This document shows, piece after piece, positions 57,186 through 64,000 of a stretch of 64,000 nt of DNA. The stretch is taken from positions 41,524 to 105,523 of the forward strand of contig NZ_JBOITM010000072.1 of assembly GCF_050717535.1 (NCBI RefSeq), read 5' to 3'. Each line of letters starts with the position of its first letter. Positions within the stretch are counted from its first letter, which is position 1. Source of the DNA: Clostridium_AD sp050717535. GTDB lineage: Bacteria; Bacillota; Clostridia; Clostridiales; Clostridiaceae. Made by a program: the position numbers and the translations under genes. The notes beneath the pieces are model-generated. The model was not told where the DNA came from and searched no databases. It saw only the letters and a list, made by a program, of their open reading frames with translations.

Positions 57186-58277
57186 TTTCTTAATTATGCC
57201 ACCCACATTTATTAGCATGCCTTTTAATTCCATTATTGATATAGTTTCTAAAATATCTGCCTTATCATCTTGCATCACAAGTAACAATTTATCTAAAGTC
57301 ATAGGGTTATCCTCTATTTTTGTAAGTATAAGTTTTTCTAGTACTGTTAAATCATCAACTATCAATTTTGTATTATCTTTTTTAATATTTACTCCTGGCC
57401 TCCACATATGCTCTAATAACAGTTGTGAAGGTTTTAAATATATTTTTGCACCTTCTTCTATTAACCTATTTGTTCCTATACTTTCTCTACTATAAATACT
57501 ATTTGGAGTCGCAAATACTTGTCTATTTTGCTCCTTTGCGAATGCCGCAGTCAAAAGGGACCCACTTTTTTCCCCAGCTTCCACTACTAAAAGTTTTTTA
57601 CACCACGCACTTATTAATCTATTTCTCATCGGAAAGTGATTAGCATCTGGTTTTGTTCCTGGTGGATATTCCGAAACAACTGCCCCTTTTTCTATAATTT
57701 TCTGCATAAGTTCTATATGTTCTTTAGGGTAACATATATCTAACCCACAACCTAAGATAGCTACTGTATATCCATTTGATTTTAAACAAGCTGTATGTGC
57801 ATATCCATCTATACCTTTTGCCATTCCACTAATAACTGGTATATTATTCTGGGCTAAAAACGACCCTGCCTCTGCTGTTAGTCTTTTACCATATTCGGTA
57901 CATCTACGACTGCCCACAATTGCTACTCCAACACTATCCTCTATAAGATTACCTCTGTAATATAAAATAACTGGAGCTTTTTTTATATCCTTAACCTCAA
58001 TTGGATATAAAGAATCTCCATAAGTTAATATGCTTATATTTAATTTTTCACATTTACTTAGAATTTTCTCTGCACACGCTAAGGATTTGCAATTAAAAAT
58101 TATATCTGCAGTCTTATCACCTATACCATCTACATTTATAAGTTCATATTTTGTGGCTTTATAAATATTTTGTGGTGTTTTAAAAACACTCAATAATGCT
58201 TTTGCCATTACAGGACCGATACCATTAATTTGTGCTAGCCATATCCAATACACATCGCCACTACAATACTCGGTCAC
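57180..58277 (-). CDS. dprA: DNA processing protein DprA
   Basis: 365 aa. N-terminal SAM/HhH-like region, then the DprA Rossmann fold with GSRRCTEYGKRL, ISGMAKGIDGYAHTACL, LGCGLDICYPKEH, PMRNRLISAW, VVEAGEKSGSLLTA, and a C-terminal winged helix. DprA protects incoming single-stranded DNA and loads RecA in transformation. GTG start directly after the comM stop. The dprA stop lies within an old transposon remnant, but the C-terminus seems complete. Confidence 0.95.
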   Translation of the reverse strand: MTEYCSGDVYWIWLAQINGIGPVMAKALLSVFKTPQNIYKATKYELINVDGIGDKTADIIFNCKSLACAEKILSKCEKLNISILTYGDSLYPIEVKDIKKAPVILYYRGNLIEDSVGVAIVGSRRCTEYGKRLTAEAGSFLAQNNIPVISGMAKGIDGYAHTACLKSNGYTVAILGCGLDICYPKEHIELMQKIIEKGAVVSEYPPGTKPDANHFPMRNRLISAWCKKLLVVEAGEKSGSLLTAAFAKEQNRQVFATPNSIYSRESIGTNRLIEEGAKIYLKPSQLLLEHMWRPGVNIKKDNTKLIVDDLTVLEKLILTKIEDNPMTLDKLLLVMQDDKADILETISIMELKGMLINVGGIIKKS

Positions 58278-59816
58278 TTAAATCACCACCATATTTACTT
58301 GCTCTTTATCTAAATCTCTACACATTAAGGCTTTGGCAATGTGCCGCTTACTTATATTTTTTGAACCATCAATATCTGCAAAGGTTCTTGCTACTTTTAA
58401 GAATTTATGAAAAGTCCTTGCGCTATAATTAAATCTATCAAAAGCCATTTGTAGAAGCATTTTGCTTTCATCCTCTAGTATGCAAAACTCCTTAATTAAA
58501 GCTGGCGTCATTTCTGCATTTGAATTTATGTCTTCAATATTTTTATATCTTTCTCTTTGTATGTTTCTAGCAAACTCAACTTTTTGTCTTAACTCACTTG
58601 AACTAGTCCCTTTGGAATTATCAGAGAGCTTTATGAAATCTACGGGTAGAACATATTTTTGAATATCTATTCTGTCCAGCATTGGACCTGATATTTTCTG
58701 CCTATATTTCAATACTTCATAATCACTACAGTGGCATCTTTGTTGCCCATAATAACCACAGGGGCAAGGATTCATTGCAGCTATAAGCATAAAACTTGAT
58801 GGATAAACGTTAGTATATTTAACTCTAGCAATAGTGACATTATTATCTTCCATTGGCTGCCTTAAAGCATCTAGAGTTTTCTTATTAAATTCTGCAATCT
58901 CATCTAAAAATAATACACCATTGTGAGCAAGAGAAATTTCTCCGGGCATGGCATTGTTTCCTCCACCTACAAGAGAATTCATGGAAGCATTATGATGTGG
59001 TGCTCTAAAAGGTCTTTCTGTTATTAATGTACCTTTATTTTTTAAAACACCTGACACGCTATATATTTTTGTTACTTCCAAAGCTTCCTTTTCTGTCATT
59101 GACGGAAGAATAGACGGTATCCTTTTAGCTATCATCGACTTACCACAGCCCGGTGCACCAGACATAATTAAATTATGACCACCTGCTGCAGTTGCTACAA
59201 TAAACTCTATAATAGCATCTTGACCTTGAACATCCTGAAAATCAAATAAGTATGGCTTTTGTATTACATGCTCACATTTTAATTTCTCTAATGAAGTGTA
59301 AGGTGTTACGCCTTCTAAAAAAGAAATTACTTCTGTAAGCTTTTCAAATCCAAAAATATTTATACCTTTTACTAAAGATGCCTCTCTTATATTTTCCTTA
59401 GGAACAATTAGATTAGTAATCCCCATTTTCTTGGCTTCCATTGTCATAGGCAGGATTCCTGCACATGCTCTTATATCTGCATTTAAAGATAGCTCTCCAA
59501 TAAATGCAAAACTTTCAATCTCCTCGATATTAATTTGTTTTGACTGTATCAAGAGCCCTATAGCCATAGCCAAATCAAAGTGAGATCCACTCTTTTTGAT
59601 ATCCCCTGGTGAAAGATTTATAACAATTTTCATTCTAGGGAATTCATATTTAACATGTATTATAGCGGCCTCCAATCTTTCTTTAGCCTCTTTTACAGAT
59701 GCATCTCCAAGTCCAACGATGGATACAGAAGGTTGCCCGTATATAGTATCTGTTTCAATTTTTACAACATACCCTTCTATCCCACTTATAGCGAAACTAT
59801 TAACTACTGCTGCCAT
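58278..59816 (-). CDS. comM: ComM/YifB-family Mg-chelatase-like AAA+ ATPase
   Basis: 512 aa. N-terminal Lon-protease-like fold (IVGLGDASVKEAKERLEAAI), AAA+ core with Walker A SGAPGCGKSM, GEISLAHNGVLFLDEIAEF, the zinc-binding NPCPCGYYG...CHCSDYE stretch, and the C-terminal Mg_chelatase_C domain. ComM homologues are branch-migration helicases that extend integration of transforming DNA. A perfect AGGAGGT precedes the ATG. The end of the upstream RAYT gene overlaps its start by 17 bases. Confidence 0.95.
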   Translation of the reverse strand: MAAVVNSFAISGIEGYVVKIETDTIYGQPSVSIVGLGDASVKEAKERLEAAIIHVKYEFPRMKIVINLSPGDIKKSGSHFDLAMAIGLLIQSKQINIEEIESFAFIGELSLNADIRACAGILPMTMEAKKMGITNLIVPKENIREASLVKGINIFGFEKLTEVISFLEGVTPYTSLEKLKCEHVIQKPYLFDFQDVQGQDAIIEFIVATAAGGHNLIMSGAPGCGKSMIAKRIPSILPSMTEKEALEVTKIYSVSGVLKNKGTLITERPFRAPHHNASMNSLVGGGNNAMPGEISLAHNGVLFLDEIAEFNKKTLDALRQPMEDNNVTIARVKYTNVYPSSFMLIAAMNPCPCGYYGQQRCHCSDYEVLKYRQKISGPMLDRIDIQKYVLPVDFIKLSDNSKGTSSSELRQKVEFARNIQRERYKNIEDINSNAEMTPALIKEFCILEDESKMLLQMAFDRFNYSARTFHKFLKVARTFADIDGSKNISKRHIAKALMCRDLDKEQVNMVVI

Positions 59817-60396
59817 TTTTATTACCTCCTAGCACCCTATCAGTCTTCGTTTTCAATGCACTTTCTACAAACTTTCTATATAATTCTTTATTGTCATCTC
59901 TCTTAAAGTGAGAAAGTATATATTGCGAAACTGTAAATCTATCCTCAAATACTCCTATGAATATACTATAACTGCTCCATTTATATTCTTCTGGTTTATC
60001 TACCATATTAGCTCTTACAGGGTTCAAATGAATGTATCTACTAGTAGTTAATAATTGCGCATCATCCTCAATAATTTCTGTATGGTATCTGTCTTGATAT
60101 AAATGTCCTATATATTTGTACTTAGTATTGAAATATCGCGCATAAATACTGTGAACCCTAGCTATGAAATAACCTATATGTATATCTTCTGTTTTCATAA
60201 GTATATGAACATGATTGTTCATTAAACAATAGCAGTATATTTGAAATTTGCCTTTGAAATAATTTATTGCACATTCTAAAAAACTACAATAAACTTGAAA
60301 ATCTTCTTCATCTCTAAATATATCATTTCTATGGTTGCCACGAGCTGTAATGTGAAAAGTGGCCCCTGGATAATTTTCTCTTCTTTTATTTGTCAT
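59800..60396 (-). CDS. REP-associated tyrosine transposase (RAYT, Y1 family)
   Basis: About 198 aa. HUH endonuclease core: ATFHITARGNHRNDIF at the start, the metal-binding MNNHVHILMK, the helix with DDAQLLTTSRYIHLNPVRAN, where the conserved Tyr is the likely nucleophile, and KWSSYSIFIG. This is the single-copy RAYT type (TnpA-REP), not IS200: no terminal repeats or tnpB are visible. ATG at 60396 is chosen, GGAG nine bases upstream. The gene runs into comM. Four structured repeats lie within 5 kb. RAYTs elsewhere mobilise REP hairpins; activity here is an inference. Confidence 0.85.
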   Translation of the reverse strand: MTNKRRENYPGATFHITARGNHRNDIFRDEEDFQVYCSFLECAINYFKGKFQIYCYCLMNNHVHILMKTEDIHIGYFIARVHSIYARYFNTKYKYIGHLYQDRYHTEIIEDDAQLLTTSRYIHLNPVRANMVDKPEEYKWSSYSIFIGVFEDRFTVSQYILSHFKRDDNKELYRKFVESALKTKTDRVLGGNKNGSSS

Positions 60397-60508
60397 ATTC
60401 TTCAACTCCATTCTATAATACATTTTTAACATAACCAATTAAGTTTAATCATATTACCACTTTATTTCTTAAAAGTTTTTGTTCCCTTAGTTCCTAGTTC
60501 ACTAGTTC

Positions 60509-60750
60509 TTCACGACGAAAAAACTACCGAAATTATATATTGCTATAAATTTCAGTAGTTCCCTCCCCTGGCTATCGCCAAGTTTTTTTGTTTCTTTTCT
60601 TCCCCACTTTTCACCACTTCTTCATATCTTCTCTTCCCACATCAGCTGTCCCATCTTTGATGCCCTTCGGGTTTCGTTGTTCACACTCTGTTCACAACCC
60701 CCAGGGGTCTTTGCGAGGCCTTGGCTGAGCTTGCTACGGGTTTCTCCTAT
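60509..60750 (-). repeat. Long hairpin repeat, copy B (with 180-bp extension)
   Basis: TTCACGACGAAAAAACTACC opens a hairpin (ending TTCAGTAGTT). Then come CCTGGCTATCGCCAAG with T7, a pyrimidine-rich stretch and ATCAGCTG...CTTCGGGTTTCGTTG...TTCACAACCCCC, closing at GAGCTTGCTAC. The bases to about 60716 are closely shared with copy D at 63671-63900. The left half of the outer palindrome (GTCGTGAA) is missing here. It starts about 110 bp upstream of the RAYT start codon. The minus-strand hairpin with T6 can act as terminator for the gene at 60819. Confidence 0.8.
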
Positions 60751-60818
60751 TAATTGCATTCTCCTAATTATTAGGCTGCTGGTACGACCACTTTACAGAA
60801 ACTAGAAATTTATGTTAG

Positions 60819-61037
60819 TTATTTTATGGCTCTATTTTCATTAATTACATTACCTATCTTATTAATTGTTCCTTCTGTATGTGCAACTTTATAAGTAATA
60901 TTATCAATCTCTGCTTTATGTGTAGTATTACTGTGTTCAATAGCTTTTACAACAGAAAATATTTCGTCTTGCCTTGTTTCCATAGCATCTAATTTCTTCA
61001 TTAACATTTCGAACATTTTCTTTGTTTCATTATCCAT
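60819..61037 (-). CDS. Small coiled-coil protein
   Basis: 72 aa, one continuous predicted coiled coil (MFEMLMKKLDAMETRQDEIF ... IDNITYKVAHTEGTINKI). GGTGGTGATT at proper distance from the ATG. Similar short helical proteins are common in Clostridium near mobile regions; function unknown. Confidence 0.65.
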   Translation of the reverse strand: MDNETKKMFEMLMKKLDAMETRQDEIFSVVKAIEHSNTTHKAEIDNITYKVAHTEGTINKIGNVINENRAIK

Positions 61038-61132
61038 TCTAAATCACCACCACTATTTTAATTTTCAAGTAAAATAATTATAACATCTTCAAACTTCTTT
61101 ATCAACCTATAAAATTTCACATCTTTCCAATA

Positions 61133-61188
61133 TCGTGAAACAGAACCTTCACGACAAAAAAACTACCGAAATTTATTCAGTAGTTTTC
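61133..61188 (-). repeat. Hairpin repeat, copy C
   Basis: TCGTGAA...TTCACGA palindrome, then AAAAAAACTACCGAAATTTATTC and AGTAGTTTTC. It abuts directly the transposon end sequence at 61188, so the element with the transposase at 61349 seems to have inserted beside or into this repeat, or ends with it. Confidence 0.8.
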
Positions 61189-61252
61189 AAGCACTCTATC
61201 TCCTACGTTCAATCTCATTATATCTTAACTATTATTCCACTAATTCACTTGA
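61188..61252 (-). repeat. Transposon end sequence, copy 2
   Basis: Matches 56971-57035; lies downstream of the transposase stop. Confidence 0.7.
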
Positions 61253-61348
61253 TTGTCTTAGAAAATCGCCATTATCCCTTAAAAATAAGTAGACCTTCCC
61301 CCTCCCCGTTAACACATATCACCCTAACCTATTCTATTGTTATATCTA

Positions 61349-62566
61349 TTATGTAGTATTAAAAATATATTTTTTATCTATCTTTAATAAATAGAGCTCT
61401 TTAATTATAATCCTAATTAATTCCTTCTGGGATCTCACAGCACTTTTCAGTCTTCTATTTATAAATAATTGCATTAAATTTGATGCTATTATCATTAAAT
61501 ATAATATGGCTTCTATTGCGTTTATATTATGAACAAAACATCTGTCTAAAGCACAATGGGTTTTTAAGTTATTGAATACACTATTTTCTATATCCCATCT
61601 TGCACTAATTATCTTATATAATACCTTTAGAGGAATTTCAAAGGATGTTGTTATCAGTAAAATTTGCGAATATTTTTTATTATCTTTCTTCTTTGTAAAT
61701 TTTATAAACCTTAATGGCTCATCCACATTATTCATGTGAAAACTTTTTTCATATGCTTTAACTTCTAAATTTTTATTTTCATCATACCAATTTTCAGTTA
61801 TCTCTTCTTTATTGATTTCACTTTTTATTTCTTTTATACTATTTATATTATTTTTCTTAACTTGAACTACCGCAGTTACTTTGCATTTATAACAATGATT
61901 TATCCATATTGAATTACATGCCAAGGCATCATATACAACAATATCAATTAGATTTTTATGTTCACTAGTAACCTTTTCAAGTAGCCTCTTTGCTACAGTT
62001 AGCTCACCTTCATCCTTTTTAGGACTATCAATTCCAGCCTTGTATAATTCAAAATCTAATACAAGTCTTGGTTTTTTTCCTACAGTAGAAACGAAAACTG
62101 CACTATGTGAGTAATGCGTTTTTTTACCTTTCACTGTAACTAAACATTCCTCACAACTCTTTTTATTACTTCCAAATATTTTAGTTCCGTCTATAGCTGC
62201 CACAGTGTACCCATCTATAGTTCCCTTTCTAAATACTTTATTTTCCACTGTTTTTTTTATTATTCCTATATTAATTTCTTCTATTCCTTTTATATTTATA
62301 ACTTTTAATGTATCCCTTATTGTATCTATAAGTGGAAATTTTGTCTTTCTTTGTACAAGTCTTTTAAAATCATTACTCTTAACTCTATTATTTAATTCGT
62401 TGAAACTTTGAATTCTTATCATGAACCCAAAAAGTACCGGCAATATTACCTGCCCGGTACTATAGATTGGATTTCTTCTTTTATCTTTTAACCTATTAAT
62501 TCCCCTCTCTATTTTATAAACTTCTTTCATATATTTCACTAATTTTTCTAAATACTTTATCCCCAT
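61349..62566 (-). CDS. DDE transposase (IS4-like/ISNCY-type), full length
   Basis: About 405 aa. DDE residues appear in AAIDGTKIFG (first Asp), DIVVYDALAC (second Asp) and ISARWDIENSVFNNLK (Glu). The N-terminal region GYLEKL...NRLKDKRRNPIYSTGQVI and the CxxC (SCEECLV) are seen in a family of clostridial transposases. ATG at 62566 (GAGG upstream) is preferred over 62578. No frameshift or stop, so possibly active. Fragments of the same element lie at 56971-57185 and perhaps 48310. Confidence 0.85.
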   Translation of the reverse strand: MGIKYLEKLVKYMKEVYKIERGINRLKDKRRNPIYSTGQVILPVLFGFMIRIQSFNELNNRVKSNDFKRLVQRKTKFPLIDTIRDTLKVINIKGIEEINIGIIKKTVENKVFRKGTIDGYTVAAIDGTKIFGSNKKSCEECLVTVKGKKTHYSHSAVFVSTVGKKPRLVLDFELYKAGIDSPKKDEGELTVAKRLLEKVTSEHKNLIDIVVYDALACNSIWINHCYKCKVTAVVQVKKNNINSIKEIKSEINKEEITENWYDENKNLEVKAYEKSFHMNNVDEPLRFIKFTKKKDNKKYSQILLITTSFEIPLKVLYKIISARWDIENSVFNNLKTHCALDRCFVHNINAIEAILYLMIIASNLMQLFINRRLKSAVRSQKELIRIIIKELYLLKIDKKYIFNTT

Positions 62567-62629
62567 TTTATACCTCATTTCCCTATAATTATTTTAATAG
62601 GAAACAAGTTATATTTCAAGTCTTTAGCG

Positions 62630-62714
62630 GAATTTACTACTGCTTTTAAACACAGTTCAAACTGTTGAATTTTATGGATTTGTTTATTAATGGAGCGAAA
62701 CTGCTGCTTGCTAA
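62630..62714 (-). repeat. Sequence upstream of the transposase, repeated at 48310
   Basis: See 48310-48388. Just beyond it AAGGGGTC/GACCCCTT forms a perfect palindrome (62715-62735). Confidence 0.55.
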
Positions 62715-62773
62715 GGGGTCTGACCCCTTGCATAGTTTGGAAGTGGACAAGCTCTGTTGCTAGTTTCTGTTTA

Positions 62774-62980
62774 CTACTCTTTTGCCTGTTTGTATATTTC
62801 ATCGATGCTCATACCTTTATAAATTTCTTGTTGTATGCTTAAATAATCTTCACTTCCATTATTTTCTACTTGTCGTATAAATCTTATAAATCCAGAATAT
62901 CCCAGCTCTTTTATTAATACACTAGATCCTTTTTCAATTATTTCCTTATCATTATATTTACTTTTTTCATTCAATAACAT
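62774..62980 (-). CDS. Putative antitoxin-like partner of PIN protein
   Basis: 68 aa. KGSSVLIKELGYSGFIRFIR, then EDYLSIQQEIYKGMSIDEIY. This matches a pattern I recall from small proteins paired with PIN-domain genes (a G-x-x-x-x-I/L-R-F motif followed by Y...R/Q...L...D-x-I). It overlaps the PIN gene by 14 bases, downstream of it, an order opposite to classic vapBC. No typical DNA-binding fold is obvious. Antitoxin role is inferred from context. Confidence 0.6.
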   Translation of the reverse strand: MLLNEKSKYNDKEIIEKGSSVLIKELGYSGFIRFIRQVENNGSEDYLSIQQEIYKGMSIDEIYKQAKE

Positions 62981-63443
62981 CTATACTCATCTCCCCTCTA
63001 ACAAAATCTATAGGATTCATTAATTTTATTTTACCAATTATATCTTCTAAACCTACATTGTTTTTTATCACGGTTTTTATGAATTTATCATCACATGTTA
63101 TAAAATAATCACACTTGCAATATACTGCACAAGCTAAATGAAGCGCATCTTTAGGTTTCGTATTAGAATTAGCCATTATAAATTTACCTATTTTTAATAT
63201 TTCATCATTTGGTTCAATATTGATTTTACATATGCTTGAAATAGTTTTTATAGAACTTCTTCTATATGAAAATGGATTTTTATTATTTTCATCATCTAGC
63301 ATAAATGACCAACACAATTGATATTGTTCCTTTTCTATCAATTCAAAAATAATATCAATTGCCATTGTTTCAAATTTAATTCTAAGTTGTGATTGATCAT
63401 CAAAAACCCTGTTGTAAATATTCATATCTAAATAAATATGCAT
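62967..63443 (-). CDS. PIN-domain protein (VapC-like putative toxin)
   Basis: 158 aa. PIN core acidic residues: Asp near residue 6 (MHIYLDMNIYNRVFDD), Glu in the middle (FELIEKEQ or DDENN), Asp in KPKDALHLACAV and Asp in DYFITCDDKFIK. Family members are Mg-dependent RNases, often toxins. GGAG eight bases before the ATG. Two-gene unit with the small downstream partner, next to transposons. Confidence 0.8.
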   Translation of the reverse strand: MHIYLDMNIYNRVFDDQSQLRIKFETMAIDIIFELIEKEQYQLCWSFMLDDENNKNPFSYRRSSIKTISSICKINIEPNDEILKIGKFIMANSNTKPKDALHLACAVYCKCDYFITCDDKFIKTVIKNNVGLEDIIGKIKLMNPIDFVRGEMSIDVIE

Positions 63444-63670
63444 TTATCTTATATCTCCATTCTTATTCTTTTCATATTATTATTATATAATATTACCTAA
63501 CATAATAGTATTATATCATCTTTTTTATTTTTAAACATCTTTTCAATAAAAACTACAGAACTACTATTGTCCATTTGGTAGTTAATTCTATCGGTTATTT
63601 CTTTTTTTGTTTCTTACTTTATTTAACTCCAACTTTTCACGCTCCGATCACTATAATGAATATTCTATAA
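63444..63670. other. Intergenic region
   Basis: AT-rich, no gene or clear signal seen. Confidence 0.5.
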
Positions 63671-63900
63671 ATGTCGTTAAACCTAACCTTCACGACGAAA
63701 AAACTATCAAAATATATAGCCTTCTATATATTTTGATAGTTTGCATCCCTGGCTATCGCCAAGATTTTTTTGTTCCTTTTCTTTTTTTAACTTTTCACCA
63801 CAACTGCAATTCTTCTCTTCCCGCATCAGCTGTTCCATCTTTGATGCCCTTCGGGTTTCGTTGTTCACACTCTGTTCACAACCCCCGGCAGGCTGTGCGA
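63671..63900 (-). repeat. Long hairpin repeat, copy D
   Basis: GTCGTTAA...TTCACGAC, GAAAA, then a perfect 19-bp stem (AAACTATCAAAATATATAG at 63701-63719, complement at 63724-63742). Then CCTGGCTATCGCCAAG, T7, and the same extension as copy B to CACAACCCCC. Compared with B, the stem bases differ but still pair. No gene was found between it and the window end. Confidence 0.8.
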
Positions 63901-64000
63901 GAATTAGATTTTAGATATAATCCGCAGCTGAATTAGAAATTTAAAATTTTATTGTAACTATTTTTCTTGATATAAAGCAAAAAAAGCACCTATATTAGGC
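63901..64000. other. Window end, nothing recognised
   Basis: AT-rich sequence without an open frame of note. Confidence 0.4.

Noticed and set aside
62575..62802. 75-codon open frame upstream of the transposase
   Set aside because: It covers the 3' end of the antitoxin-like gene in another frame, a perfect palindrome and a repeated non-coding fragment; no ribosome binding site.
60509..63900. Omega/guide RNA of an IS200/IS605 or IscB-like element
   Set aside because: No tnpB, iscB or related nuclease gene accompanies the repeats; the RAYT lacks element ends.
63607..63936. 109-codon plus-strand open frame at the right end
   Set aside because: It runs through hairpin repeat copy D; the sequence is explained by the repeat.

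Overview
The window looks like a chromosome segment of a low-GC, monoderm, anaerobic-type Firmicute, most likely Clostridium sensu stricto or a close relative. The evidence is the AT-rich composition, purine-rich Shine-Dalgarno sites (AGGAGG, AAGGTGG, GGGGG), CWB2 (cell-wall-binding repeat 2) surface proteins, an SLH protein, Clostridium-style MarR/ABC export operons, and no outer-membrane biogenesis genes. The species is inferred only to that level. Nearly every gene lies on the minus strand, so transcription runs from high to low coordinates. No rRNA, tRNA or CRISPR array was seen.

1-18 kb: a duplicated efflux region. In transcription order there is a MacA-like adaptor, a MacB-type ATPase, an FtsX-type permease and an SLH-domain protein. 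Then come two paralogous MarR plus heterodimeric ABC exporter operons. The second of these continues with a short HlyD protein, a second MacA-like adaptor and a second, nearly identical SLH gene cut by the window edge. Both MarR operons start from near-consensus sigma-A promoters followed by 15-bp-spaced repeats that look like autorepression operators. 18-20 kb: a sigma-54 activator and a histidine kinase, each collapsed by an internal deletion, with an intact Uma2-family gene between them.

20-46 kb: a cell-surface island. It holds three CWB2 proteins (one a likely S-layer subunit, one with five Ig-like domains, one fused to a trypsin-like domain whose catalytic Ser is Ala), two SLAP-like proteins, several large secreted proteins, a C1A papain-like protease and a small lipoprotein. 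A six-gene operon with two TolC-like proteins, MarR, HlyD and two ABC-2 permeases, but no ATPase gene, is embedded in it. 45-48 kb: a three-gene zinc-ribbon / TPR / zinc-ribbon membrane operon. 49.9-51.7 kb: a second trypsin-like surface protein with an intact triad, sharing its N-terminal module with one secreted protein of the island and its C-terminal module with two others.

48-57 kb and 60-64 kb: a scrapyard of mobile and nuclease genes. It contains AAA-ATPase-like/PD-(D/E)XK genes, Rpn-type nucleases (intact and broken), transposase remnants, an in-frame transposase/nuclease chimera, one full-length DDE transposase and a PIN toxin-antitoxin-like pair. 57-60 kb: the housekeeping pair dprA and comM, preceded by a REP-associated tyrosine transposase (RAYT). 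Within 5 kb of the RAYT are four copies of a structured hairpin repeat, two of them extended to about 200 bp. Their stems show compensatory base changes, and the RAYT/repeat association is the most unusual feature here.
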